Assembly: GCA_028873575.1 (NCBI GenBank)
Contig: JAGWHY010000001.1
Span: 124,001-188,000 of the forward strand
Direction of reading: 5' to 3'
DNA length: 64,000 bases
DNA from: Acidobacteriota bacterium
Lineage (GTDB): Bacteria > Actinomycetota > Acidimicrobiia > Acidimicrobiales > RAAP-2
Part shown: in pieces, positions 42,626-50,766 of the stretch
How positions within the stretch are numbered: the first letter of the stretch is position 1
Layout of the letters: each line of letters starts with the position of its first letter
Notes under the pieces: model-generated
The model's database searches: none
What the model was told of the DNA's origin: nothing
Seen by the model: the letters and a program-made list of their open reading frames with translations, nothing else
Program-made: the position numbers and the translations under genes

Positions 42626-43176
42626 TCAGTCCGAGTGAACAGCAGCTTCGTCGCCAGTCACGATGGCGGAGACTCGCGAGTCTCGCCACCCTCCACGAAC
42701 TCGGAGGTGGCCCCGCAGTGTCCCTTCGAAGCCCATCCCCGCTTTCTCCAAGACGCGCGCCGAAGCGAAGTTATCGGGATGACACGTCGCCGTTATCCGG
42801 TGTAGTCCCAAATCGTCGAACCCGAAGACGATGAGTCGACGAGCTACTTCGATCGCGTAGCCGCGTCCCCACTGGTCCCTCGCCAGAACGTAGCCAAGTT
42901 CGCCCGTCGACTTTGCATCAGTGATCGTGAGATTGGCGGCGCCGATCAGCGCATCGTCGAGAGTCGCGACGGCGAGGGTGAATGAAGTTCGAGGCTCTCG
43001 GGCCACCTCGCGGGCGACCTCGCTCAGATACGTCGCGGTTTCGGCCGGCGAATGGGCCCCCAAGTGGTGTACCGGGTCACGTCTTCGTCTGATCCATAAC
43101 GGTGAACTGCGACTTCGTCTTCGAGCCGGAACTCTCGAAGCATGAGACGTTCGGTCCGAAGTTCCATACTCGTCAT
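42626..43176 (-). pseudogene. GNAT (RimJ/RimL-type) N-acetyltransferase with a 1-base frameshift
   Basis: The start ATG 43176 opens MTSMELRTERLMLREFRLED and reaches TTWGP, then shifts frame. The rest (HSPAETATYLSEVAREVARE, TLAVATLDDALIGAANLTI, LGYVLARDQWGRGYAIEVAR with the acetyl-CoA loop, ITATCHPDNFASARVLEKAG) is in the next frame. The break lies in the G/C run at 43054-43061, where one missing base would restore WGPHSPAET. The reading downstream of the shift also stays open to the stop at 42626. A sequencing error in the homopolymer is the main alternative; in that case the gene is intact (184 residues). Confidence 0.75.
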
Positions 43177-43294
43177 TGTGCCCCGAACTCATCCTCGCGC
43201 CCGTTGCACGAATCAATTCAGTCGCTCACGGAGTTGTCGTACTCGGCCAATCGCTGAACCGGGGTATCCCCATCACTGATCGGTCCCGCGACCC

Positions 43295-44725
43295 GTGAAG
43301 TCACACCTCGTCCCCATACTGGGTGCAGTGGCCTCACGACCGACGATCCCGATCTTCTCGCACACGGGCGAAGTTCTCTCGCGAGCCGTCACGTTCCAGT
43401 TCGCCCTCGATCCGAACGCGCAGCAGAGAATCCTTTTCGCCAAGTGTGCGGGCGCTCGCCGCTTCACGGTCAACCACCACCTGGCACGGGTTAAGGTCAA
43501 TCTGGACGCCCGATCGGCCGAGCGAGAAGTTCTCTCGGAAAGTGGTAATCCGTGCGAGCCATCAACACCTTCCTTGTCCTGGTCGGGGTTCTCCTTCATC
43601 AACGAGTTCAACGCCTGGAAAAATGGGCAGTCCGTTGACGCACCCGTCAACGAAGATGGCAGTCGCGGCCTGGTCTGGCGGCACGAGTTGCCAAATGACG
43701 TCTTCGAGTGCGCGAGCGTGGACGCGGCCCGGGCGCTCGAGAACTTCTCTGCGTCGCGTAAAGGGAAACGCAGTGGAGCGCCCGTCGGGTTCCCCCGCTT
43801 CCAGGCCAAAGGGAAAGTGACGCCGAGCTTTCGGCTGCGCAACCGCGCGACGCCAGGTCGGATTCCTTCGAGCCAGCCCATTCGCTTCAGTGACCCTGCA
43901 CACTTGCGACTACCCAAGTTTGGGCCGGTGAAGCTCTTCGGTCCCACCCGCAAGGTCCGCCGGATGATCGACGCCGGTCGGTTCCACATCTACTCGGCCA
44001 CGCTGACCCAACGTGCGGGGCGCTGGACGGTGTCACTCACCGGCGTGGCCGCCGAACTCCACCAAGCCGGCCGCAGCCGCACCAGTCGTCACGCCGTTCC
44101 CGTCGGAGTCGACCGGGGGATCATCTCTCTTTGCGTCGCCGCCGACGCGAACGGTGTTCTCACCCAGAGCTTCGAGGGGGTGACAACACTGAAGCAAGCG
44201 CTAGGCAAGCTCAAGGCGGCCAACCAGGCCCTGGCCAGAACCACACCGGGGTCCAAAGGCCGCCAACGAGCACGGGCCCGGCTCGCGAAAACCCACCGCA
44301 AGGTCGTCAACACCAGGCGACATCTCGTCCACCAAGCCTCAAGGGCCCTCGTGGACCGATGCCAGACCCTGGTGATCGAGGACCTGAACGTCGCGGGAAT
44401 GGTGAGGAACCGACACCTGACGAGGTCGATCTCCGACGCCGCGATGGGCGAGCTCTCCCGCCAACTCCTCTACAAAGCCCGGTGGCGCGGGGTCGAGGTC
44501 CGGGTGGCCGCAAGGTTCTTCCCGAGTTCCAAGACGTGCTCGGGCTGTGGCGAGGTCAGAGACGACCTCGCCCTGTCGACACGCTCCTACTCGTGTGAGA
44601 CCTGCGGACTGGTCATCGACCGGGACCTCAACGCAGCGATCAACCTGGCTCGCTGGCGACCCAAGGAGTCCTCCGCAGTGACATCGTTAGGCCCAACGCG
44701 CTCTGCGCTTCTTTCCATAGTCTGA
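43295..44725 (+). CDS. tnpB: RNA-guided nuclease TnpB (IS607/IS605 type)
   Basis: TnpB cuts DNA next to a short target motif, guided by an RNA made from the element's right end, and helps the element persist. N-terminal helical block AVTFQFALDPNAQQRILFAK; RuvC residues Asp273 (PVGVDRG), Glu362 (LVIEDLNVAGMV) and Asp442/Asp444 (IDRDLNAAINLAR). The zinc ribbon has Cys415, Cys418, Cys434 and Cys437. All catalytic positions are present, so the protein looks active. Length is 476 residues from GTG 43295; no ribosome-binding site marks the start, and GTG 43328 is possible. No tnpA transposase or serine recombinase lies beside it. Confidence 0.88.
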   Translation: MKSHLVPILGAVASRPTIPIFSHTGEVLSRAVTFQFALDPNAQQRILFAKCAGARRFTVNHHLARVKVNLDARSAEREVLSESGNPCEPSTPSLSWSGFSFINEFNAWKNGQSVDAPVNEDGSRGLVWRHELPNDVFECASVDAARALENFSASRKGKRSGAPVGFPRFQAKGKVTPSFRLRNRATPGRIPSSQPIRFSDPAHLRLPKFGPVKLFGPTRKVRRMIDAGRFHIYSATLTQRAGRWTVSLTGVAAELHQAGRSRTSRHAVPVGVDRGIISLCVAADANGVLTQSFEGVTTLKQALGKLKAANQALARTTPGSKGRQRARARLAKTHRKVVNTRRHLVHQASRALVDRCQTLVIEDLNVAGMVRNRHLTRSISDAAMGELSRQLLYKARWRGVEVRVAARFFPSSKTCSGCGEVRDDLALSTRSYSCETCGLVIDRDLNAAINLARWRPKESSAVTSLGPTRSALLSIV

Positions 44726-44912
44726 TCCGCCACGGAACTGCACCGCGAAGCACGCGGGAAGAGCCGATCGTCACCCGCACAACCATCACGAAGGTGTGAT
44801 GAGGGCCCTGGGTCGGAACCGAGCACTCAGATGAAGCATCGTCTGAGAAGTCGGACGGTGAGCTAGCACCGCTGGGCCACTTGGTTCAGCCGGTCAAGGC
44901 GAACCGGTGGGT
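44726..44912 (+). ncRNA. Possible TnpB guide RNA (right-end RNA)
   Basis: The 187 bases between tnpB and the IS right repeat hold no gene. They contain stem-forming pairs: TCAGA (44828)/TCTGA (44843), GGTTC (44883)/GAACC (44901) and CCGGT (44890)/ACCGG (44903), the last two interleaved like a pseudoknot. TnpB guide RNAs normally span the 3' end of tnpB and this kind of flanking region. This is inference from position and structure only. Confidence 0.3.
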
Positions 44913-44931
44913 CCAAATAGGACACACGCTG
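44913..44931 (-). repeat. Right terminal inverted repeat of the IS5-type element
   Basis: CCAAATAGGACACA is the inverse of the left inner repeat with one difference. The next three bases outside are TAA, matching the left flank. Confidence 0.65.
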
Positions 44932-44945
44932 TAAGTTTCGCGACC

Positions 44946-44951
44946 TAGGCT
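44946..44951 (+). promoter_or_regulatory. -10 box of the leaderless UPF0182 gene
   Basis: TAGGCT, 6 bases, then GTG 44958. It begins only 12 bases after the IS target duplication, so any -35 region upstream is now supplied by IS sequence. Confidence 0.5.
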
Positions 44952-44957
44952 CTCCTC

Positions 44958-47864
44958 GTGCGAAGCCCCACTGACGTACCCCGCCCTCGACGCCTCGGAC
45001 GCTTCTCGCGTCGCTTCTGGTTCGGACTGGCGTTCGCGGTCCTGCTGGTGGGCTTCTTGTCGCTGCGCAACCTCGCCGTGCTGTGGACCGACCAGATGTG
45101 GTTCTCCTCCGTCGGTCTCAGTAGCGTCTTCGCCACGCTCTTTTGGGTCAAGGTGGGTCTCGGTCTGACCTTTGGCGCCGTCTTTTTCTTTCTGGCGTGG
45201 GGCAATCTTCTCTTGACTGACCGCTTCGGCGCGCGCGACCTCTCCTTCGACCCCGAAGACGAGGTCGTGCGCCGCTTCCAGAACGCCGTGCGGCCCTACG
45301 CCAAGCGGATCTACGCGGTCATCGCGCTCGTGATGGCCTTCGTGGCCGGCCTTAACGCCACCAGTCAATGGCAGCGGTATCTACTGTTTTCGCACGCGCA
45401 GAGCTTTGGTCGCACCGATCCGCTCTTCCACAAGGACCTCGGCTTTTACGTCTTCACGCTGCCCTTTATGAACTACCTCGTGACGTGGGTACTGGTCGCG
45501 CTGATCGTCACCTTGATCGTCACCACGCTCTTTCACTACCTCAACGGGGGCATCCGCGCCGCGCGCCGCGCGCCGCGCGTATCGCCCCGGGTGCGCGCGC
45601 ACCTGTCGGTAATTGGGGCCGGCATCGCGCTCGCGAAGGCCGCCGGGTACCTCCTAGCGAAGTGGGAGTTGGTGAACTCCGGGAATGGTTTCGTCCAAGG
45701 CGCCGGCTACACCGACGTCCACGCGAGGATTCCGGCCCTGACGATTCTCTTCGTCCTTTCGCTGGCGTCGGCGGGGATCTTGCTGTTTAATTTGCGCACA
45801 CGCGGTTGGTCGCTCCCCGCGGTCGCCGTGGGACTGTGGGTTTTCGTGGCGTTGGTGATTGGGGTTCTGTACCCGACGATTCTCCAAGCGCTCAAGGTCA
45901 GCCCCAACCAAGAGTCCTTAGAGGCGCCCTATATTCAGCACAACATCGCCGCGACCCGCGCGGCCTACGGCATCGACCACGTGCAGTACTCGGCTTACGC
46001 CGGCGCGACGTCGATCACCAACGCGCAGGTAAAGGCCGATCAACCCACGCTGAACAACATCCGTCTCTGGGACCCTTCCGCACAGATCGCTCTGGCGACG
46101 GTGACCCGTCGTCAGTCCATCCGCTCGTACTACACCTTCACCTCGCTCGCGGTGGATCGCTACTACGTCAACGGCAAGTTGACGCCGGTACTCATTGGCG
46201 CGCGTCAACTCAACACCGCGAACCTGCCGAGCCAGTCCTGGCTCAACAATCACCTGCAGTACACCCACGGCAACGGCGTGGCGGTCCTGGCCGCCAACAC
46301 CGAGGACAACGCCACGGGCAACCCCGTCTTCGTGGTGGGCAACGTCCCGCCGCAGTCGAGTGAGGGTATGCCCACCTTGACCCAGTCGGCCATTTACTTC
46401 GGCATCAACGACCCGGGCTGGGTCGTCGCGAACACGAAGCAGTCCGAGCTTGACTATCAGGTCAACACCGGCGTGAACGCGGGCACCCCCGTCGAAACGC
46501 ACTACGCCGGATCGGGCGGCGTCGTCGTGGGGAACGAACTGCGTCGCGTCGCGCTCGCGCTACGCCTGGGCGACTTTAACTTCTTGATCTCGAACGAAAT
46601 CACCTCCAAGAGTCGCGTGTTGTTCGTGCGTGACGTGATGCGCATGGCCCAAAAGGCCGCGCCGTTCCTGTCCTTTGACGCGCAGCCCTACCCGGTGATC
46701 GCGAACGGTCAGGTGAACTACGTCCTCGACGGCTACACCACCTCGGACCAGTACCCCTACAGCGAAAACGTGGGCAACATCACGGCGACGACCGGCGGGC
46801 TGCCCTACAGCTTTAACTACGTGCGTAACGCCGTCAAGGTCGTCGTGAACGCGTACTCGGGCAAGATGACCTTCTACGCCAACGACCCGAAGGACCCCAT
46901 CTTGGCGGCCTACCGCGCGGTCTTCCCGGCGATGTTTCACCCCTTGAGTGACATGCCCTCGACTATTCGTGAGCACCTGCGCTACCCGGTCGATCTCTTC
47001 TCGGTGCAGGCCGCGACGTTGGGCCGTTACCACATCAACTCCGCGTCGAACTTTTACACCGCCTCGGACCGGTGGGCCGTGTCGCCGACCACCGGGGCCG
47101 GCACCCCGACCCAGGCGCTGGCGCACAACTTCGTCACCGACGCCGCGGGCAACGTCTCGAGCTCGCTCGCGCCGATGAATCCGCTCCTGCAGGTGGGCTC
47201 ACTGCCCGGGGCGAACCACCAACAGTTACTGGAATCGATCGCCTACGTGCCGGCCGGCAACTCGTCCACGGTCCAGGGCCTCACCGCCTTCATGATGGCC
47301 ACGAGCGACCCGAACGACTACGGACAGCTCCACGTCTACGAGACGCCGCGCGCGACCGCGGTCACCGGACCAGTGCAGGCCGACTCTGAGATGCAACAGA
47401 GCCTGCAGGTCTCCTCGACCATCACGTTGCTCGACCAACACGGCTCCACCGTGCTCTTAGGCAACAACGTCATGGTTCCCCTCGACGAGGCGCTGCTCTA
47501 CATTCGCCCGCTCTACGTCTCAAGCACCTCGAACCCGCTGCCGCAGTTGAAGTACGTGATCGCCGTCTTTAACCAAGACGTGGCGATCGCCCCGACCTTG
47601 AATCAGGCGCTCAACGCCGTGCTGGGCGCCAACGTGGGCACGGGTGGTTCGTCGGGTTCTGGAGGTGGCACCAATCCGGGGACGTCCGGCAACGGCGGCG
47701 GCGCGTCGTCGAACTCGGTGTCGAGTCTCTTGACGCGCGCGACCAACGACTACGCCAACGCCCAGCGCGCGCTGAAGTCCGGTGACCTCGCGACGTACCA
47801 GCAGGACATCAACGCGATGCAACAGGCGATTCAGTCCGCGCAGAAACTGTTGGCGAAGGGTTAG
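44958..47864 (+). CDS. UPF0182 family large membrane protein
   Basis: Seven hydrophobic helices lie in residues 1-320 (for example FWFGLAFAVLLVGFLSLRNLAVLW near 16-40). A large extracytoplasmic region follows to about residue 890, with the family blocks APYIQHNIAATRAAYGI, IRLWDP, PVFVVGNVPPQSSEG and FYANDPKDPILAAYRAVFP. A Gly/Ser/Asn-rich linker (about 895-925) and a short helical tail (YANAQRALKSGDLATYQQDI) end it. Length is 968 residues, as in other actinobacteria. The function of the family is unknown. It has no ribosome-binding site; leaderless promoter. Confidence 0.9.
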   Translation: MRSPTDVPRPRRLGRFSRRFWFGLAFAVLLVGFLSLRNLAVLWTDQMWFSSVGLSSVFATLFWVKVGLGLTFGAVFFFLAWGNLLLTDRFGARDLSFDPEDEVVRRFQNAVRPYAKRIYAVIALVMAFVAGLNATSQWQRYLLFSHAQSFGRTDPLFHKDLGFYVFTLPFMNYLVTWVLVALIVTLIVTTLFHYLNGGIRAARRAPRVSPRVRAHLSVIGAGIALAKAAGYLLAKWELVNSGNGFVQGAGYTDVHARIPALTILFVLSLASAGILLFNLRTRGWSLPAVAVGLWVFVALVIGVLYPTILQALKVSPNQESLEAPYIQHNIAATRAAYGIDHVQYSAYAGATSITNAQVKADQPTLNNIRLWDPSAQIALATVTRRQSIRSYYTFTSLAVDRYYVNGKLTPVLIGARQLNTANLPSQSWLNNHLQYTHGNGVAVLAANTEDNATGNPVFVVGNVPPQSSEGMPTLTQSAIYFGINDPGWVVANTKQSELDYQVNTGVNAGTPVETHYAGSGGVVVGNELRRVALALRLGDFNFLISNEITSKSRVLFVRDVMRMAQKAAPFLSFDAQPYPVIANGQVNYVLDGYTTSDQYPYSENVGNITATTGGLPYSFNYVRNAVKVVVNAYSGKMTFYANDPKDPILAAYRAVFPAMFHPLSDMPSTIREHLRYPVDLFSVQAATLGRYHINSASNFYTASDRWAVSPTTGAGTPTQALAHNFVTDAAGNVSSSLAPMNPLLQVGSLPGANHQQLLESIAYVPAGNSSTVQGLTAFMMATSDPNDYGQLHVYETPRATAVTGPVQADSEMQQSLQVSSTITLLDQHGSTVLLGNNVMVPLDEALLYIRPLYVSSTSNPLPQLKYVIAVFNQDVAIAPTLNQALNAVLGANVGTGGSSGSGGGTNPGTSGNGGGASSNSVSSLLTRATNDYANAQRALKSGDLATYQQDINAMQQAIQSAQKLLAKG

Positions 47865-48658
47865 ACCCGCGAACTCATCGTGTCGCGTCCCGTGAGGCGC
47901 ACCGCGACGGCGATGGGAATCAACATGATCACGACCACCATCGTCACGACCACGTTGACCTCGGGTAGCTGCTGACCAAGACGAATGGCACCGAAAATCC
48001 AAATCGGCAGGGTGTTCTGCGCTCCGGCGGTGAAGGTCGTTACGATCACCTCGTCGAAGCTCAGCGCGAAGGCCAACAGGGCGCCCGAGACGAGCGCCGT
48101 CGCGATGAGCGGAAACGTGACGAAGCGCAGCGTTTGACCCGTCGACGCGCCGAGGTCGGCCGAGGCCTCGAAGAGCGTGGACGAGGTTCGCCGTAGTCGA
48201 GCGATCACGTTGTTGTACACCACCACGATGCAAAAGGTCGTGTGACCAATGATGATCGTCCACAGCGACAGGTTGATCCCCGCCCATTGAAAAGTGGAGT
48301 TCAGCGCGACTCCCGTGATGATGCCGGGCAGCGCGATGGGCAACACGAACAACAACGAGATCGTGTCACGACCAAAGAAGCGCGCGCGGTGGACGCCAAA
48401 GGCCGCGAGGGACCCAAGAACGAGCGCGAGCAGGGTCGCGGCCACGGCGGCCTTCAGGGAAAGAACGAAGGCCTGGCGCACCGTCGCGTCGTGCCAGGCG
48501 ACCGAGTACCACGAGGTCGTCCAGTGTCGAATGGGCCAGCTCTCAATATTTGAGCGATCGAAGCTAAAGAGCACGATCGTCGCGATCGGTCCAAAGAGAA
48601 AGACCAAGACCGCGCTAACCCACAGCCACTGGCCGGAACGCAGAAGTCGCTGCCTCAT
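47861..48658 (-). CDS. potC: Polyamine-type ABC transporter permease (PotC-like)
   Basis: A 265-residue inner-membrane subunit with six helices. The coupling motif is EASADLGASTGQTLRFVTFPLIATALVSG. N-terminal helix VSAVLVFLFGPIATIVLFSF; the extracytoplasmic segment SWYSVAWHDATVRQAFVLSLK is typical of PotC. Overlaps potB by 4 bases and converges on UPF0182 with a 4-base overlap. Spermidine or putrescine is the family's usual cargo, but other cationic compounds are possible. Confidence 0.88.
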   Translation of the reverse strand: MRQRLLRSGQWLWVSAVLVFLFGPIATIVLFSFDRSNIESWPIRHWTTSWYSVAWHDATVRQAFVLSLKAAVAATLLALVLGSLAAFGVHRARFFGRDTISLLFVLPIALPGIITGVALNSTFQWAGINLSLWTIIIGHTTFCIVVVYNNVIARLRRTSSTLFEASADLGASTGQTLRFVTFPLIATALVSGALLAFALSFDEVIVTTFTAGAQNTLPIWIFGAIRLGQQLPEVNVVVTMVVVIMLIPIAVAVRLTGRDTMSSRV

Positions 48659-49515
48659 AGCGCCTCGAACGCGCCCAGGCGCTTGGCGAAGCCTAAGTAG
48701 CCCACCATGATGACGATTGGCACCAGGGCAAGCGCGGCCGCGAGCGGCAGGTTACCGCCGGTGAGAAGCGTGTCGTAGATGGCGTTACCGAGCAGCGTCG
48801 AGTTCGCGCCGCCAACGAGCAGGGGGGTGACGAAGTCACCCAGGGTCAAGGAAAACGTGAAGATCGATCCCGCGACCAGACCGGGGAGCGCGAGCGGGAG
48901 TACGACGTGGCGCAGGGTCCACCACGACGACGCGCCCAGGTCGCCCGAGGCGTCAAGCAGGGAGGCGGGAATCTTCTCGAGCGCGCCGTAGACCGGCACG
49001 ATCATGTACGGCAACCAGATGTAGGTGAAGGTCAGCCACATGGCCCCGTTGGTAAAGCCCAAGTTGGGCGCCGGCAGACCGAGGTGCTGAAAGGTCCAGT
49101 TCAGCGCGCCACCCCTTTCGAGAATGGAGATCCACGCGAAGACTTTGGCGAGGTAGCTCGCCCAGAGGGGAAGCAGCACCGCGGCGAGCAAGATTTTGGC
49201 GACGCGCGGCGTCGCGACACGGGCCATGACGTAGGCGAAGGGGAACGCGATCACGACGTCGGTGATCGTCACGAGAACGGCGAGCAACACCGTGCGCCAG
49301 ATGATTGAGGGGTACGCGCCAGAGGTCACCTGTTGAATATTTGAGGTCGTGAGTTGATGTTGAATCAGCCCGGTGAAGCCGTTCACGCTCCACAGTGATG
49401 TGATCAACATCAAGGCGAGTGAACTGACGTACAAGATGAGGAACCACGCCAGCGGAGGCGTCAATAACGCGGCCGTGGCGAAGCGGCGGGGGAGCGCAAA
49501 AGAGCGGAGGGACAA
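48655..49515 (-). CDS. potB: Polyamine-type ABC transporter permease (PotB-like)
   Basis: Membrane subunit with helices starting at TPPLAWFLILYVSSLALML, and coupling motif DASGDLGASSWWTLRHVVLPLALPG. TTG 49515 gives 286 residues and a normal 17-residue lead to the first helix, with GGAGG four bases upstream. Both that ribosome-binding site and the start codon lie in a 17-bp hairpin. GTG 49584 is the alternative; it has no ribosome-binding site and would overlap potD by 34 bases. Overlaps potC by ATGA. Confidence 0.85.
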   Translation of the reverse strand: MSLRSFALPRRFATAALLTPPLAWFLILYVSSLALMLITSLWSVNGFTGLIQHQLTTSNIQQVTSGAYPSIIWRTVLLAVLVTITDVVIAFPFAYVMARVATPRVAKILLAAVLLPLWASYLAKVFAWISILERGGALNWTFQHLGLPAPNLGFTNGAMWLTFTYIWLPYMIVPVYGALEKIPASLLDASGDLGASSWWTLRHVVLPLALPGLVAGSIFTFSLTLGDFVTPLLVGGANSTLLGNAIYDTLLTGGNLPLAAALALVPIVIMVGYLGFAKRLGAFEAL

Positions 49516-49535
49516 AGCCCCTCCGCTCTTTTGCG
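49495..49535 (-). promoter_or_regulatory. 17-bp perfect hairpin between potD and potB
   Basis: Arms 49495-49511 and 49519-49535 pair perfectly around a 7-base loop. It starts 15 bases after the potD stop codon. It could slow transcription or protect potD mRNA, giving more binding protein than permease. It also covers the likely potB ribosome-binding site and TTG start, so translation control is possible. Confidence 0.7.
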
Positions 49536-49550
49536 ATTCGATCGAGGTCG

Positions 49551-50741
49551 CTAGCCCGTGATCTGTGTCCACGCGGTCGTCCACTCGCTGTAAGGCACGC
49601 AGTTGTTCTTGCCGTTGTCACACGTACTGAGGGGCGTCTTCCAGAAGAGAATGCTCTTAAAATACGAGTCCGGCTGGTCCGCGTGGTAGCCCGCGCACGA
49701 TCCGGCCTGGATCTTGTTCATCAGCGGACAGGCCAGTGAGTTCGCCGGCGTTTCGCCGAAGTAGACGGCCTGCTCGGCTTGGACCGTGGGCGTTGAGGCC
49801 CACTTCATCCAGTCGTAGGCGCAGTTCGGGTGGGGGGCCTTGGTCGCGAGGAGCCAGGAGTCGGCCCAGCCGGTCGCGCCCTCTTTAGGAATCGTGTCGG
49901 CCACGGCAATCTTGGCCGCCTTGAGCGTGATTGTTTGGTACGGCCACGCCGCGCCGGCCACGGTGGTGCCACTCGTGAAGAGATTGATCTCGTCGCTCGC
50001 GAGACTCCAGTACTTGGCGATCAGGGGCTTTTGCGCCTTGAGCAAGTTGACGGCGGCCGTGAATTGACTCTGGGTTAGTTCGTAGGGGTCGGTGATGCCG
50101 AGTGACGGCTTGGTCTTCATCAGATAGAGGGCCGCGTCGGCGATTTGAATCGGGTTGTTCGGCACCGTGATCTTGCCCTTGTACTTCGAGCTGTAGAGCA
50201 CACTCCACGACGTTGGCGCACTCTTAAAGGCCTTCGTGGAGTAGAGCAAAACGTTCGGGCCAAATTGCAGACTCACGCCGTAGTGCACGCCGTTAATCGT
50301 GTTGAAACTCGGCGCCTTCAAAAAGGGTCGGAACTGATTCCACGACGGAATGAGTTTGATGTTGACGGGCTTCACGTCGCCGCCGTAAATCAAACGCAAG
50401 TCGGCGTCACCGGAAGCCGAGACCAGATCGTACTGCCCGCCGCCGCCATTGGCCATCAGCGAGACCATTTCGCCGGAGGAGCCGGCGTACTTGGTCGTGA
50501 CTTGGCAACCCGTAGCCTTTTCGAAGGGCTTGACCCACTGGGGCTGGGCGTAGCCCTCCCAGGCAATGAGGTTCAGCTTTCCTTCGCCCTTACCAATCGA
50601 GGCCTGTGGCTTCATGGACGCGGTCGGCGGGTTCTGCCCCGACGACGCGCCGGCGTTCGGCACGCCGAGGCTGATTAGTGCCATCGCGAGTGCGCTCAGC
50701 GTCACCCCGACGGCCGCTCGATGAGTGAATTTACGTGTCAT
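49551..50741 (-). CDS. potD: Polyamine-type periplasmic binding protein (PotD-like)
   Basis: Signal peptide to about residue 32 (VGVTLSALAMALISLGVPNAGAS). The mature protein starts with a PotD-like strand KLNLIAWEGYAQPQWVKPFEKATGC. YDLVSASGDADLRLI and GVHYGVSLQFGPNVLLYSTKAF belong to the substrate cleft, and GATGWADSWLLATKAPHPN is conserved. Length is 396 residues. Four or more Cys near the C-terminus (CPLMNKIQAGSCAGY, CDNGKNNC) may form disulfides. It lies 25 bases after potA. Confidence 0.87.
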   Translation of the reverse strand: MTRKFTHRAAVGVTLSALAMALISLGVPNAGASSGQNPPTASMKPQASIGKGEGKLNLIAWEGYAQPQWVKPFEKATGCQVTTKYAGSSGEMVSLMANGGGGQYDLVSASGDADLRLIYGGDVKPVNIKLIPSWNQFRPFLKAPSFNTINGVHYGVSLQFGPNVLLYSTKAFKSAPTSWSVLYSSKYKGKITVPNNPIQIADAALYLMKTKPSLGITDPYELTQSQFTAAVNLLKAQKPLIAKYWSLASDEINLFTSGTTVAGAAWPYQTITLKAAKIAVADTIPKEGATGWADSWLLATKAPHPNCAYDWMKWASTPTVQAEQAVYFGETPANSLACPLMNKIQAGSCAGYHADQPDSYFKSILFWKTPLSTCDNGKNNCVPYSEWTTAWTQITG

Positions 50742-50766
50742 TTCTTCCCCCTGGGAGTTGCTCGGC

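Larger units (their letters stand above)
41703..44931 (+). mobile_element. IS5-type element carrying a GNAT gene and TnpB
   Basis: Left end 41703-41721 and right end 44913-44931 are imperfect inverted repeats of equal length, 14 of 19 positions matching, with 13 of the inner 14 positions (TGTGTyCTATTTGG) identical. TAA flanks both sides (41700-41702 and 44932-44934), a 3-bp TNA duplication as in the IS1031-type IS5 subgroup. The contents are a broken DDE transposase just inside the left end, a reverse frameshifted GNAT acetyltransferase, and a tnpB gene. No second right end is visible after the transposase, so the extra 2.3 kb is inside the element. It inserted between the DivIVA-type gene and the UPF0182 promoter without breaking either. 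Confidence 0.72.
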
